This document shows, piece by piece, positions 8,856 through 17,368 of a DNA stretch of 34,792 nt. Position 1 is the stretch's first letter. Every line of letters starts with the position of its first letter. The stretch covers positions 1 through 34,792 of the forward strand of contig QCFI01000015.1 in the NCBI GenBank assembly GCA_003280295.1. The letters run 5' to 3'. This stretch comes from Prochlorococcus sp. AG-363-C20 (GTDB lineage Bacteria > Cyanobacteriota > Cyanobacteriia > PCC-6307 > Cyanobiaceae). Below the pieces are notes generated by a model. That model made no database searches, was not told the DNA's origin, and was given only the letters and a program-made list of their open reading frames with translations. Position numbers and translations under genes: made by a program.

Positions 8856-10301
8856 ATGTTGGAGGCTCGTGCTCACAATCAACTCAAAAATATTCTGAAG
8901 AATATTTCATGTCCATGGCCTCATAACTTGACTTTGAGCCGTCTTGTCTCCCAAAGCTTAAGAAGGAGAGACACTTCTTTGATTCAAATAGAAATTGGTA
9001 ATCAAGATTTTTGGTGGTTGGGCCTTCTTATACCTCTTTACTTAGACCCTTCACGTGCAGTCCTTGTTCTGTCTGAAAAACAACATCGCCGACTTTTAAC
9101 AGTTGAATTACCTCTCTTGAAGCAGCAAGGTTTAAATCTTGTCTTTTGGGACGGAACTCAACCTCCTTCGGATGGACAAATTTGGGTATTGGATCATGTT
9201 GGTTTGATTAATGCTTTTGAGCAGGGTTTTCTTCAATCTAGGCATTTAATTATCCCTGAAGCTGAGTTGCTTAGTGAACGACTTCGTGATGTCTTGACGT
9301 TGAAAATCACCTCAGAAGATTGGGAAAAGCTAAGAAGAGCCCATCCTTCTGCTGATTTTGCTTTGATGCAATTTTATGAGCGTTTAAGCCGCAGGCTTTT
9401 TGCTTGTGCAACGCGTGTTGATGCTCAAGTGAGGATGGATTGTAGTGAAATCATTGCATTGAGGGAACTCATAGCGTCTTTAGGACCTTCCCCATCACCT
9501 TGGTCTGAGTTGCTTAAACCTAAAGGAGAATATTGGGCTAGTTGGGCTGAGTTGGATCACAAAACATTGAAATGGACCTGGCATTTGAAGCTTCTTGAAC
9601 CTCTTCAACATTTGCAAGGTCTTTTAAATGATCAACCTTCTCTTTTCCTTACAGGAAAAGGTTATAACGCTTTATTGCTTGCTCAATTGGAATCGATTGA
9701 TTGTTCTCTCAATATACGAGTCACATTAGGAGAGCTTCCGACTCAAGAACCTATTCCTTTATTTGCGCCTTGTAGTCAACCACTTCCGAATACAGAGTTT
9801 TATGCACAATATTTGTTGGATCAATGTCGAAGATTGATTTTTGGTATTACGCAGGTCACAATTTTGCTTCTAGATGATTCTCAATTGCTTCGTAAATTAA
9901 CCAGTGAGTTGGCTGCAGAATTTGGGACCAGGGTCGTTTATGAAATAACTTCTCCTGCATCTAATGGAGTTATTTGTTGTAGTTGGTCGTGGTGGCTTGC
10001 TCATCAGGATCAACTACCAGCTCCAGCGCAACTCATCGTGGCAATGCTTCCTTTCCCTAGTATGGAGGAACCTTTAGTTGCCGCGAGAGTGGAGGCACTT
10101 AAAAGAGAAGGCCGTGATTGGTTTCGTGAATTGCTTTTACCACAAGCTTTGAGCGTCTTACCTCAAGCGATAGTTCCTCTTAGAGTCAATCACGGGCGGA
10201 TTGCAATTCTTGATGGAAGGTTAAGATCACGTAGTTGGGGAAAGTATTTTTATAAAGCTCTAGAGCCTTGGATACCTTTGAAGCGACTTTTACCTAACTA
10301 A
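8856..10301 (+). CDS. Degenerate DinG/Rad3-like helicase homologue (motifs lost)
   Basis: A 481-residue protein whose C-terminal third follows the DinG helicase pattern: MLPFPSMEEPLVAARVEAL, then GRDWFRELLLPQAL, then AILDGRLRSRSWGKYF. The catalytic motifs are gone. Where DinG has the Walker A loop there is EIGNQDFWW (residues 46-54). Where DinG has DEAH there is PEAE (134-137). The motif VI segment (normally QGVGRLIR) reads LRVNHGRI. No FeS cysteine set is apparent. I infer that it cannot hydrolyse ATP and may keep a structural or nucleic-acid-binding role. The frame is intact, so it is a maintained gene and not an obvious pseudogene. Its function is unknown. Confidence 0.8.
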   Translation: MLEARAHNQLKNILKNISCPWPHNLTLSRLVSQSLRRRDTSLIQIEIGNQDFWWLGLLIPLYLDPSRAVLVLSEKQHRRLLTVELPLLKQQGLNLVFWDGTQPPSDGQIWVLDHVGLINAFEQGFLQSRHLIIPEAELLSERLRDVLTLKITSEDWEKLRRAHPSADFALMQFYERLSRRLFACATRVDAQVRMDCSEIIALRELIASLGPSPSPWSELLKPKGEYWASWAELDHKTLKWTWHLKLLEPLQHLQGLLNDQPSLFLTGKGYNALLLAQLESIDCSLNIRVTLGELPTQEPIPLFAPCSQPLPNTEFYAQYLLDQCRRLIFGITQVTILLLDDSQLLRKLTSELAAEFGTRVVYEITSPASNGVICCSWSWWLAHQDQLPAPAQLIVAMLPFPSMEEPLVAARVEALKREGRDWFRELLLPQALSVLPQAIVPLRVNHGRIAILDGRLRSRSWGKYFYKALEPWIPLKRLLPN

Positions 10302-10340
10302 AAGTCCTAATCTACTAATAATTTAATTTTAATTTTGGTC

Positions 10341-10580
10341 ATGGGAGAAGCCCGTCGCAGAGTTGAGCAGGGATTGCCGCCACGTCAAGTGAAGACAGGC
10401 AAAGGTGACTTCTCAAGATTTTTTGCATGGCTCCCTAGTGGTAAAACACCAAGAGAACAGTTTTATTCAATTACTAAAGTTGGTGCATGGATAGGTATTG
10501 GAGTTTTGGCCATTGTATGGATTGTCGTGCGATTCGTCGGTCCTGCTGCGGGATGGTGGATACCTGCAGATACTAGATAG
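10341..10580 (+). CDS. DUF2839 small membrane protein
   Basis: A 79-residue cyanobacterial protein of unknown function that matches the DUF2839 pattern: a basic start (MGEARRRVEQGLPPRQ), a WLPSGKTPREQFYSIT middle, then one membrane segment (about residues 46-67) ending in VGPAAGWW. I chose the ATG at 10341; a TTG at 10335 would add two residues. The gap from the DinG-like gene is 39 bases on the same strand, so they may be co-transcribed. It converges with recA. Confidence 0.85.
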   Translation: MGEARRRVEQGLPPRQVKTGKGDFSRFFAWLPSGKTPREQFYSITKVGAWIGIGVLAIVWIVVRFVGPAAGWWIPADTR

Positions 10581-10645
10581 CTGCAATTTCGTGTTCGTAG
10601 CCAAATTTGCTATTAGAGACTATTTTTGGGCGGCTATTTCATTTA

Positions 10646-11785
10646 TTAAGCAGCTTTAGTAATTGAGGTGAGGTTCGATTTCTCTGATGTGGAGCGAGTG
10701 GTAGCGGCTACTGAGCGCATGGAGTTAGCGCTTACTTTGGATCCTTCAGTTAGCTTTTTCCGGACTAACATTTCGATTTTTTCCTTGGCTTCAGAGTTTT
10801 GTTCAAGCCAGATAATGCTGTTGTCACGTCCTTGTCCAATATTGTCTCCTTCGTAGCTATACCAAGCGCCTTTACGGCTAACGATAGAGGTCTCTTCAGC
10901 TAAATCTAGTAAGCACCCTAATGTGCTGATACCTTTGCCAAAAAGAATATCGAATTCGGCGATGCGAAAAGGAGGAGCGACCTTATTTTTGGCTACTTTG
11001 ACTTTTGCTCGAATTCCATATTCCTCTGTCCCTCTCTTTAGTGTTTGAATGCGACGTATATCGAGCCTTACAGAAGCGTAGAACTTCAAAGCATTGCCTC
11101 CTGTAGTGGTTTCAGGATTCCCGTACATGACCCCAATTTTGAGCCGTAATTGATTGAGGAAAATCACTGTGCATCCTGACTTGCCGATGTTGCCGGTAAT
11201 CTTTCGCATGGCCTGACTCATTAATCGAGCTTGGCTGCCCACAGCAAGATCGCCCATTTCTCCTTCGATTTCTGCTCTTGGAGTGAGGGCTGCCACTGAG
11301 TCAATAACTACAAGGTCAACAGCAGCTGAGCGCACTAGTTGATCGACAATTTCAAGGGCCATTTCTCCTGTATCTGGTTGAGAAACTAGAAGATTTTCTA
11401 CATCCACGCCGAGAGATGCTGCGTATACAGGATCTAGAGCGTGTTCGGCATCGACAAAAGCCGCTACTCCTCCACGCCGTTGGACTTCGGCAATGGCATG
11501 CAAAGTAAGAGTTGTTTTCCCGGAGCTCTCTGGTCCATAAACTTCGATGACTCTGCCTTTTGGATAACCGCCGCCCAGAGCCAGATCCAGCGTGAGAGCT
11601 CCAGTAGATATAGTCTCTACACGCATTCTGGAAGCATCACCTAGACGCATAATCGAGCCCTTACCAAAGTTACGCTCTATTTGGCCAAGTACGAGCGTGA
11701 GAGCTTTGTCTCTTTCTCCCGACTTTGCATTTGTCTGATGAGAATCAATATTGGAGTGATTAGTTGATTGAACTTCGGCTGGCAT
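10646..11785 (-). CDS. recA: RecA recombinase
   Basis: The strand-exchange ATPase of homologous recombination and the co-protease for LexA. It has 379 residues, slightly longer than E. coli RecA because of an N-terminal extension of about 20 residues. Walker A is GPESSGKT (84-91) and Walker B is VDLVVIDS (about 156-163). The L2 region reads GNPETTTGG, preceded by [10 protein letters not shown] where many species have FINQIREKIG. The C-terminal tail is rich in Ser and Thr. The upstream region holds a LexA-type box, a -10 candidate and two hairpins, given separately, so SOS control is likely. Confidence 0.98.
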   Translation of the reverse strand: MPAEVQSTNHSNIDSHQTNAKSGERDKALTLVLGQIERNFGKGSIMRLGDASRMRVETISTGALTLDLALGGGYPKGRVIEVYGPESSGKTTLTLHAIAEVQRRGGVAAFVDAEHALDPVYAASLGVDVENLLVSQPDTGEMALEIVDQLVRSAAVDLVVIDSVAALTPRAEIEGEMGDLAVGSQARLMSQAMRKITGNIGKSGCTVIFLNQLRLKIGVMYGNPETTTGGNALKFYASVRLDIRRIQTLKRGTEEYGIRAKVKVAKNKVAPPFRIAEFDILFGKGISTLGCLLDLAEETSIVSRKGAWYSYEGDNIGQGRDNSIIWLEQNSEAKEKIEMLVRKKLTEGSKVSANSMRSVAATTRSTSEKSNLTSITKAA

Positions 11786-11825
11786 TGTGATGGTTGTTAG
11801 TTAAAGATTGATGAGAGTTTCATTT

Positions 11826-11863
11826 GACCGTTGATTTCAACGGTCTAGGAAGAGGTCTCCTAG
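11826..11863 (-). promoter_or_regulatory. Two adjacent hairpins in the recA leader
   Basis: GACCGTTG (11826-11833) and CAACGGTC (11838-11845) form a perfect 8-base-pair stem with a 4-base loop. Next to it CTAGGA (11845-11850) and TCCTAG (11858-11863) form a 6-base-pair stem. Both fall between the predicted promoter and the recA start. No T run follows in the recA direction, so they are not simple terminators. Confidence 0.5.
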
Positions 11864-11903
11864 TAACGTTCGAGCGTGGATGAAGTAGTAAGCATGACCA
11901 CGG

Positions 11904-11935
11904 CTTATATTTGTTCTATGTAGTACAGGCGTACG
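11904..11935 (-). promoter_or_regulatory. LexA-type SOS box with -10 element for recA
   Basis: AGTAC (11922-11926), four bases, then GTACG (11931-11935) matches the cyanobacterial LexA site AGTAC-N4-GTACT except at the last base. In the recA direction a -10-like TATAAG lies at 11909-11904, so the box would cover the -35 region. That is a sensible place for a repressor. The predicted leader is then about 110 bases. Confidence 0.6.
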
Positions 11936-11943
11936 CTAACGAA

Positions 11944-12723
11944 TTAAGGCCAGCTCGCCAAGGGGGCCATAAAAGTTTTTGTATCTAATAGATGGATTTT
12001 GGGAGGTAGGTTTTTTTTGTCTGCCTTTTTCAGGTACCCCCAGCTGGCTAAATAGCAAGGTAGAGAAGTGAGTTCAGAGTTATCGATAATTGTTTCGAGC
12101 GTGCTACGACGGTCTTCTATAAAGCCTCTAATAGAATGGGTTGTTGACAATTGAAGAAGAATATTGACTTTGCTGCCTGCTTCATGCCCATAGAGCAGAT
12201 TTGGTTTCAGTTGGAAATGATCCAATAGTTCGGTAGTAAATTCTGCACCTTTGGTTGTTAGTACAGCGAATCCGTATCCTTCAGTATTTAGTTGACTCAG
12301 TCGCTGTACTACACCTGGGAAAACTCTATGACTGGCTAACCAATGCTGCCTATTACTTGAGATGGCTTGTCTTCGTATCTTTTCTAGAGCGCTTTGCAAT
12401 TGATTTGGCTTCCAGTGCCAAGCTTCAAGTGCTTCTTTGCAGTTTAGCTGGTAATTTTCTGAGAATTTTGTAGCACCTAAAATAAATAAAGGACTAGTTG
12501 TTCGAATTAACTCTGCGGCTAAAAGTACCATTTCCCATCCTTGATGCACCCAAGGTCGGAGTTGACGAAAGGCATCAGGGACATTTTCAGGTAATGAAGC
12601 ATCATTTGATTCACGACCTAACAGTTCCAAACAGGCTTTGCGTGAACTCCACCAGTATTCGTAGATACCATCAACAATGACCCCGTCAAAATCGAAGACT
12701 AAAAGTGGTTGAGGAGTTGACAA
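11944..12723 (-). CDS. HAD-family hydrolase (phosphatase-like)
   Basis: A haloacid-dehalogenase superfamily hydrolase of 259 residues, substrate unknown. Motif I is FDFDGVIVDG near the N-terminus, motif II the threonine in AVLTTKG, motif III a lysine segment further on, and motif IV the acidic pair in FIEDRRSTLE. The helical cap lies between motifs I and II. The open frame continues upstream through the tRNA-Gln gene, which cannot be coding. The best start is the TTG at 12723 (LSTPQPLLVFDFDG), 15 bases after the tRNA. No strong Shine-Dalgarno site is visible. It may be transcribed together with the tRNA. Confidence 0.82.
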   Translation of the reverse strand: MSTPQPLLVFDFDGVIVDGIYEYWWSSRKACLELLGRESNDASLPENVPDAFRQLRPWVHQGWEMVLLAAELIRTTSPLFILGATKFSENYQLNCKEALEAWHWKPNQLQSALEKIRRQAISSNRQHWLASHRVFPGVVQRLSQLNTEGYGFAVLTTKGAEFTTELLDHFQLKPNLLYGHEAGSKVNILLQLSTTHSIRGFIEDRRSTLETIIDNSELTSLPCYLASWGYLKKADKKNLPPKIHLLDTKTFMAPLASWP

Positions 12724-12737
12724 GGTGATTAAAAAAA

Positions 12738-12809
12738 CTGGGCCGCTAGGATTCGAACCTAGGAATGGCGAGACCAAAACCCGCTGCCTTACCGCTTGGC
12801 GACGGCCCA
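12738..12809 (-). tRNA. tRNA-Gln (anticodon TTG)
   Basis: A 72-base tRNA read on the minus strand. The acceptor TGGGCCG pairs with CGGCCCA (7 pairs, including the U1-A72 pair usual for tRNA-Gln), followed by a G discriminator. The D arm contains AAGCGGTAAGG and the T arm contains GGTTCGAATCC. The anticodon loop is TTTTGGT, giving TTG for Gln. CCA is not encoded. A T run follows immediately, before the HAD gene. Confidence 0.95.
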
Positions 12810-12912
12810 ATGAAATTAGATGCTTACCTTGGCGGAACGCATGTAAGTTGCATCCAAATAATTACATACGGTGGATTGAACTACGTCAATTCATTATGAG
12901 TAGTTTCTTTTC

Positions 12913-14571
12913 TTAAGGGGGGTAAACCCTCAAGTGCTGTTGATCAGCTTCTCCAAAAATATCGCAACGCAGACGATATCTGTGAACTAAATCAGCTTGT
13001 ATTTGTAGCACCTTCATATTCCGTGGCAAAAGTTCCATTGGTCGTCCTAGAGGTATAACTATTTGTTCTAGAGCTAATCTGCATTCTTCTAGGGCCGCGT
13101 TTGTATCATCTTTACTATTGCAATTTGTTTGAGAAGGCGGATGCTTGGATATCTCTTGATGCCTCTTTAAGAGGCGTTTTATGGCGCGTTCAACTTGATG
13201 AAGAGTGTTGGATTTGATTACAAGGATTGGAATTTTTAATTTCTTGGCTTTTTTCCTAAGTGTATTATTCTGACTCATTCCATGGCGAATAGTTATTATT
13301 ACATTTGCCTCATCTATTTGCTCTACTCGACATGCAGGCCAGTCATGATATCGAATACTCTCATCAATAATTTGAGACGATATTTCGTAACAAAAAATCT
13401 TTAAATATCTGGCAATATATTTTTTCTCAAGTGATTGATTGTTTGATATACACGTAGATTTTTGATTGGTTTTGCATAAGTCATTTTCTATAGCTGAGAT
13501 AGGAATTTCCGCATGGTGTGTTGACAATTCATTGAGTGTAATTTTTTTTGGAAGTGGGGGAATATTTGACGCATTTAAGTACTGAACTTCCCCATGATTA
13601 CCTAAGGTCCTCTCCTGAGGATGAGGCGCTTCTCCTCGAAGAAGTAAATCAACTGTGTTTGCAACATCTTTATGAATAAACCAATTGTTGCGGCTATTGA
13701 TTTCTACTGCTACTGGAAAAGTTGGTTCCGCAGCTCTTTCAAGAATTGTTTTTTGAGTACGACGTCGCCTAGCTTCTTCATCTCCAAGAGTAACTGATTG
13801 AATGCCTCCAATGAGATCACTGAGAGTTGGATTTTTGATTAAATTCGCAATTGAGTTTCCATGAGCAGTTGCAATAAGTTGAACACCTCTTTCTGCGATT
13901 GTTCGTGCAGCTTGAGTATCTAGTTCAGTGCCAATTTCATCTATCAGAATAACTTCTGGCATGTGATTTTCTACAGCTTCAATCATTACTTGATGTTGAT
14001 TTTCAGGACGAGCTACTTGCATTCGTCGTGCTCTTCCAATTGCTGGGTGAGGGATGTCTCCGTCCCCAGCGATTTCATTACTTGTATCTATAACCACCAC
14101 TCTTAGTTGGAGCTCATCAGCCATAACTCGTGCTATTTCTCTAAGCACTGTGGTCTTGCCAACTCCTGGGCGCCCCATTAACAAAAGTGAGTCTCCACTC
14201 TCTATGAGGTCTCTGACAATGGCAACTGTTCCAAAAACAGCCCTGCCAACGCGACATGTCAGACCAATGACATCTTTTTGCCTGTTTCTGATGGCACTGA
14301 TTCGATGTAAGGTTCTTTCAATTCCTGCGCGATTATCTGAACCAAATTTCCCTAGTTTTTTAATTGTAGTTTCTAGGTCATATTTAGATAAACATTGGGT
14401 ATTTAGAGTTATTGCGCAATCTGGATATCTTGCTTCAGGGAATCTTCCAAGATCAAGGACCACCTCGAGTAGCTCTTCTCGGCTAGTACTTGTAGAAAGT
14501 GCTTCTTGAACTGCTGGAGGTAAGACTTCCAGTAGTTTCTCTAAATCATCTGTTATTTGTTTGGCTTTCAT
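12913..14571 (-). CDS. ycf45: Ycf45-like AAA/R3H-type ATPase
   Basis: The cyanobacterial and plastid Ycf45 protein, an ATPase related to the sporulation protein SpoIIIAA, of 552 residues. With the ATG start, Walker A is GRPGVGKTT at about 133-141 and Walker B is EVILIDEIGTELD near 205. It is followed by a sensor-like TAHGN segment and RRRRTQKTI. The C-terminal part has a basic region (about 430-460) and ends in an R3H-like stretch (LQIQADLVHRYRL...RVYPP), consistent with binding single-stranded nucleic acid. The exact role is not known. The ATG at 14571 is preferred; a TTG at 14580 adds three residues. It follows ndhN on the same strand after about 330 bases. Confidence 0.88.
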   Translation of the reverse strand: MKAKQITDDLEKLLEVLPPAVQEALSTSTSREELLEVVLDLGRFPEARYPDCAITLNTQCLSKYDLETTIKKLGKFGSDNRAGIERTLHRISAIRNRQKDVIGLTCRVGRAVFGTVAIVRDLIESGDSLLLMGRPGVGKTTVLREIARVMADELQLRVVVIDTSNEIAGDGDIPHPAIGRARRMQVARPENQHQVMIEAVENHMPEVILIDEIGTELDTQAARTIAERGVQLIATAHGNSIANLIKNPTLSDLIGGIQSVTLGDEEARRRRTQKTILERAAEPTFPVAVEINSRNNWFIHKDVANTVDLLLRGEAPHPQERTLGNHGEVQYLNASNIPPLPKKITLNELSTHHAEIPISAIENDLCKTNQKSTCISNNQSLEKKYIARYLKIFCYEISSQIIDESIRYHDWPACRVEQIDEANVIITIRHGMSQNNTLRKKAKKLKIPILVIKSNTLHQVERAIKRLLKRHQEISKHPPSQTNCNSKDDTNAALEECRLALEQIVIPLGRPMELLPRNMKVLQIQADLVHRYRLRCDIFGEADQQHLRVYPP

Positions 14572-14908
14572 TCCACTCAATCTTTGTAAATACTTTGAGG
14601 TGAAATTTTTAAAGGCTTGTAGTAGGTATAACTGGAAGAAATAAGTAAGTATTTATATAATTGCTTTGCTTTCTTTAAATATCTTGCCATCTTTTCGTTC
14701 CTTCATAAAGGCTGTATAGATTTTCGTCTTAGTTAAGCAGTGAAAATAGATCAATTGTATTGCCAAACCTATATTATGGCATCTTATCTCATGAGTCACT
14801 TGAGAGTCTTAATATTGGTGTATTGCCACTTCTTTTTAAGGCAGCTTTTTACATTTCTTGCGAATGATCTTGTTGCTGGAAATAACCGTTGTTTTCACTT
14901 GAACTGGA
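14572..14908. other. Gap between ndhN and ycf45 without a firm gene
   Basis: About 340 AT-rich bases. This is the place for the ycf45 promoter and leader. Two short open frames are present: a 37-codon one on the minus strand (14577-14690) that ends across the TTG of ycf45, and a 47-codon one on the plus strand (14776-14919). Neither has convincing coding signals. I see no clear terminator or tRNA. Confidence 0.5.
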
Positions 14909-15382
14909 CTAAGGCTTAGCTTCGCTTTTTAATAGGGATTGCATGGATTGCCATTTGAGGCTACGTGCACCTCCGAGTTCTACGATGATTTTCAAGCGGG
15001 GTTCCCGATCACAGAGGTTTAAAAGAGCTAGTAGTTCTGAACGAGATAAAACTTGTCCTTCAATTAACCAAAGAGCTAGAGGCTTATCATCAATTAGTAA
15101 TTCGCTTAGCTGAGGAATTACTTGTTGAACTTGTCCAAGCGCTCCATTGCGACCAACACTTTGATGCCCAAGGTGTGGTGGGCGAATGCCATGTAATTGC
15201 ATCAGAAAGACTTCAGGGTCTCCAAGCCCTCGTGCGGAAAGGATTTGAGTGCGATAACCCGTGCCTCTTAGACGTCGTAGTAAACGTGTTTCTGCTCCAC
15301 CTTCAAGTGGAACATATATAGCCATACAACCAAAAACTTCAAGCTCACGGCGAAAGCCTTTCCCAGATAGCAATAGCGGCAT
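14909..15382 (-). CDS. ndhN: NAD(P)H-quinone oxidoreductase subunit N
   Basis: A peripheral subunit of the photosynthetic NDH-1 complex, specific to cyanobacteria and plastids. It sits on the cytoplasmic arm and is needed for cyclic electron flow and respiration. The 157-residue protein has the expected start [29 protein letters not shown] and the conserved [23 protein letters not shown] segment. No membrane span is seen, as expected. It is transcribed away from the ribosomal protein block, with the divergent gap 15383-15764 between them. Confidence 0.96.
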   Translation of the reverse strand: MPLLLSGKGFRRELEVFGCMAIYVPLEGGAETRLLRRLRGTGYRTQILSARGLGDPEVFLMQLHGIRPPHLGHQSVGRNGALGQVQQVIPQLSELLIDDKPLALWLIEGQVLSRSELLALLNLCDREPRLKIIVELGGARSLKWQSMQSLLKSEAKP

Positions 15383-15764
15383 GGCTTGAAATGAGTTTTT
15401 AAAGTCTCTCAGTGGAGCAAATTAAGTATATAAGGCCCTTGGTGGTGTAAGGTTTTAGATCGCCAGCTTATCTGTGCCCTTCCGCTAGCAGGGCCTCCAG
15501 AAAGTCAGGCAGATTCAGCGATTGCGCTGGATCCTAAGGCCAGAGCAATTGGGTGTTCTTCGCTCATTTGCCGAGAAACTGACCGTACTTAAACCAAGTG
15601 TGGCTAAGTCTCAGCCAGTTGATTAGTTCGCTAGCCAAAATCCAGTCTTGATTTTCGTTTACCGCGTTTCAAGGTTTGATTGTCTCGATGGCGTTCTAAA
15701 GATCAGCTTTATTCATGTAAGTCTCTTTAGGGAGCTTATTTAATGCTGGCGCTATTTCATCATC
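15383..15764. other. Divergent control region of ndhN and the ribosomal protein block
   Basis: 382 bases without a gene, less AT-rich than the nearby gaps. It must hold the promoters of ndhN (minus) and rplC (plus). Short stems are visible: GCCCT (15476-15480) with AGGGC (15490-15494), and TGGCT (15601-15605) with AGCCA (15613-15617). A second AGCCA near 15633 could compete. I could not fix a -35/-10 pair. A folded rplC leader is possible but weakly supported. Confidence 0.45.
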
Positions 15765-16421
15765 ATGTCTATCGGTATCCTCGGGAAGAAATTGGGAATG
15801 TCCCAATTTTTCGATGATCAAGGCAGAGCCGTACCGGTCACTTTGATCGAAGCGGGTCCTTGTCGGATCACCCAATTGAAGACTTGTGACACTGAGGGTT
15901 ATTCCGCAGTGCAGATTGGCTTTGGAAAAACTCGTGAAAAGCTTATTAATAAGCCTTCTCAGGGTCATCTTTCTAAATCTGGAGAAGAACTACTTCGCCA
16001 TTTACGTGAATATCGCGTGGATGATTTAGACGGATTAGAGCTCGGTGCCTCAATTACCGTTGGCAATTTTGAAATTGGTCAGAAAGTTGATGTAAGTGGT
16101 AATTCGATGGGCCGAGGTTTTTCTGGTTATCAGAAACGCCATGGCTTTAGTCGAGGCCCTATGAGTCACGGTTCAAAAAATCATCGTGAACCCGGATCTA
16201 CTGGTGCTGGTACTACACCAGGACGTATTTATCCAGGCAAGCGAATGGCAGGTCGTTATGGAGGCAAACAAATAACAACTCGTGGTCTCACGATTCTCAA
16301 AGTTGATAGAGAACGCAATTTGCTTGTTGTCAAAGGCTCTGTCCCTGGTAAGCCAGGTTCTTTGCTCAATATCCGTCGTGCGAAAAGAGTGAGTTTTAAG
16401 TCTGTTCAAGGAGGTAAATGA
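15765..16421 (+). CDS. rplC: 50S ribosomal protein L3
   Basis: One of the first proteins to bind 23S rRNA, reaching the peptidyl transferase centre. The 218-residue chain shows the bacterial pattern [17 protein letters not shown] at the start and the central loop [31 protein letters not shown] that enters the subunit core. It opens the block. rpsJ, which precedes rplC in E. coli, is not here; in cyanobacteria it is usually with tufA. Its end contains an AGGAGGT site (16409-16415) that serves rplD. Confidence 0.98.
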   Translation: MSIGILGKKLGMSQFFDDQGRAVPVTLIEAGPCRITQLKTCDTEGYSAVQIGFGKTREKLINKPSQGHLSKSGEELLRHLREYRVDDLDGLELGASITVGNFEIGQKVDVSGNSMGRGFSGYQKRHGFSRGPMSHGSKNHREPGSTGAGTTPGRIYPGKRMAGRYGGKQITTRGLTILKVDRERNLLVVKGSVPGKPGSLLNIRRAKRVSFKSVQGGK

Positions 16422-17056
16422 TGGTTAATTGTGTTGTTCGCAATTGGCAAGGGAAAGAATCTGGTGAGGTCAACCTTGATTTAAAGGTTGCCAAGGAATC
16501 TTCAGCTATGGATTTAATTCATAGGTCTGTTATTCGTCATCAGGCTCATAGTCGTCAAGGGACTGCAAGTACACTCACACGTGCAGAGGTACGTGGGGGT
16601 GGCCGTAAACCCTATAAGCAAAAGGGAACTGGCCGGGCCAGGCAGGGTTCAATTCGTACTCCTCTTCGTCCAGGCGGTGGAATTATTTTTGGGCCGAAAC
16701 CTCGTGTTTATAACCTTTCGATGAATCGTAAGGAACGTCGTTTAGCTATCCGAACAGCGTTCATGTCTCGTGTTGAAGATTTGATGATTGTTAAAGATTT
16801 TGGAAAGCCCCTTGAAACACCTAAGACTAGTGAGATTGTTTCAGCACTTGCTCGTCTTGGTATTGCCTCAGACTCCAAGATTTTAATTATTCTTTCAAAA
16901 CCTTCTGAGATTATTAGACGTTCGATACGTAACCTTCAAAAGGTAAAGCTGATTGCCGCTGATCAACTTAATACGTTCGATCTGCTTCACGCTAATTCTT
17001 TGGTAGTTGGTGAAGACGCTCTAGCAACCATTCAGGAGGTTTATGGTAATGACTGA
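16421..17056 (+). CDS. rplD: 50S ribosomal protein L4
   Basis: Binds 23S rRNA and lines the exit tunnel; 211 residues. The tunnel loop is visible as [20 protein letters not shown] followed by [13 protein letters not shown]. Two ATGs are adjacent, at 16418 and 16421. AGGAGGT at 16409-16415 lies only 2 bases from the first but 5 from the second, so 16421 is preferred. The start overlaps the final base of rplC, which suggests translational coupling. In E. coli L4 represses its own operon; whether it does here is unknown. Confidence 0.97.
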   Translation: MVNCVVRNWQGKESGEVNLDLKVAKESSAMDLIHRSVIRHQAHSRQGTASTLTRAEVRGGGRKPYKQKGTGRARQGSIRTPLRPGGGIIFGPKPRVYNLSMNRKERRLAIRTAFMSRVEDLMIVKDFGKPLETPKTSEIVSALARLGIASDSKILIILSKPSEIIRRSIRNLQKVKLIAADQLNTFDLLHANSLVVGEDALATIQEVYGND

Positions 17057-17351
17057 ACGTTTTTCCAGCAGGCTTGCAGATGTAATTCGCCGACCGCTAA
17101 TCACTGAAAAAGCTACAAAGGCTCTTGATTTGAATCAATACACTTTTGAGGTCGATCATCGAGCAGCTAAACCTGATATCAAAGCAGCTGTAGAAAAGAT
17201 GTTTGATGTTCGGGTAGTTGGAATAAGCACAATGAATCCTCCGCGTAGGACTCGTCGAGTGGGTCGATTTTCAGGTAAACGCGCGCAAGTAAAGAAGGCT
17301 GTGGTGCGATTAGCTGAAGGCAACACAATTCAATTGTTCCCTGAGTCCTAA
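17049..17351 (+). CDS. rplW: 50S ribosomal protein L23
   Basis: Sits at the tunnel exit and is the docking site for trigger factor and SRP; 100 residues. The pattern [23 protein letters not shown] and the extended loop [16 protein letters not shown] are diagnostic. AGGAGGT at 17034-17040 is 2 bases from an ATG at 17043 and 8 bases from the ATG at 17049, so I chose the latter. The start lies inside the end of rplD (stop 17054-17056), consistent with coupled translation. Confidence 0.97.
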   Translation: MTERFSSRLADVIRRPLITEKATKALDLNQYTFEVDHRAAKPDIKAAVEKMFDVRVVGISTMNPPRRTRRVGRFSGKRAQVKKAVVRLAEGNTIQLFPES

Positions 17352-17368
17352 AAGGGTTCTTTAAAATT

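Noticed and set aside
12724-12810. N-terminal extension of the HAD protein to an ATG at 12810
   Set aside because: It would be translated from the tRNA-Gln gene; the HAD core begins only after the TTG at 12723.
14054-14509. A 151-codon open frame on the plus strand
   Set aside because: It lies wholly inside ycf45 on the other strand, has a Ser/Thr-rich composition typical of an antisense shadow, and shows no family match.
14776-14919. A 47-codon plus-strand frame with a hydrophobic middle
   Set aside because: No Shine-Dalgarno site, overlaps the end of ndhN, and has no recognisable relatives; chance in AT-rich DNA is likely.
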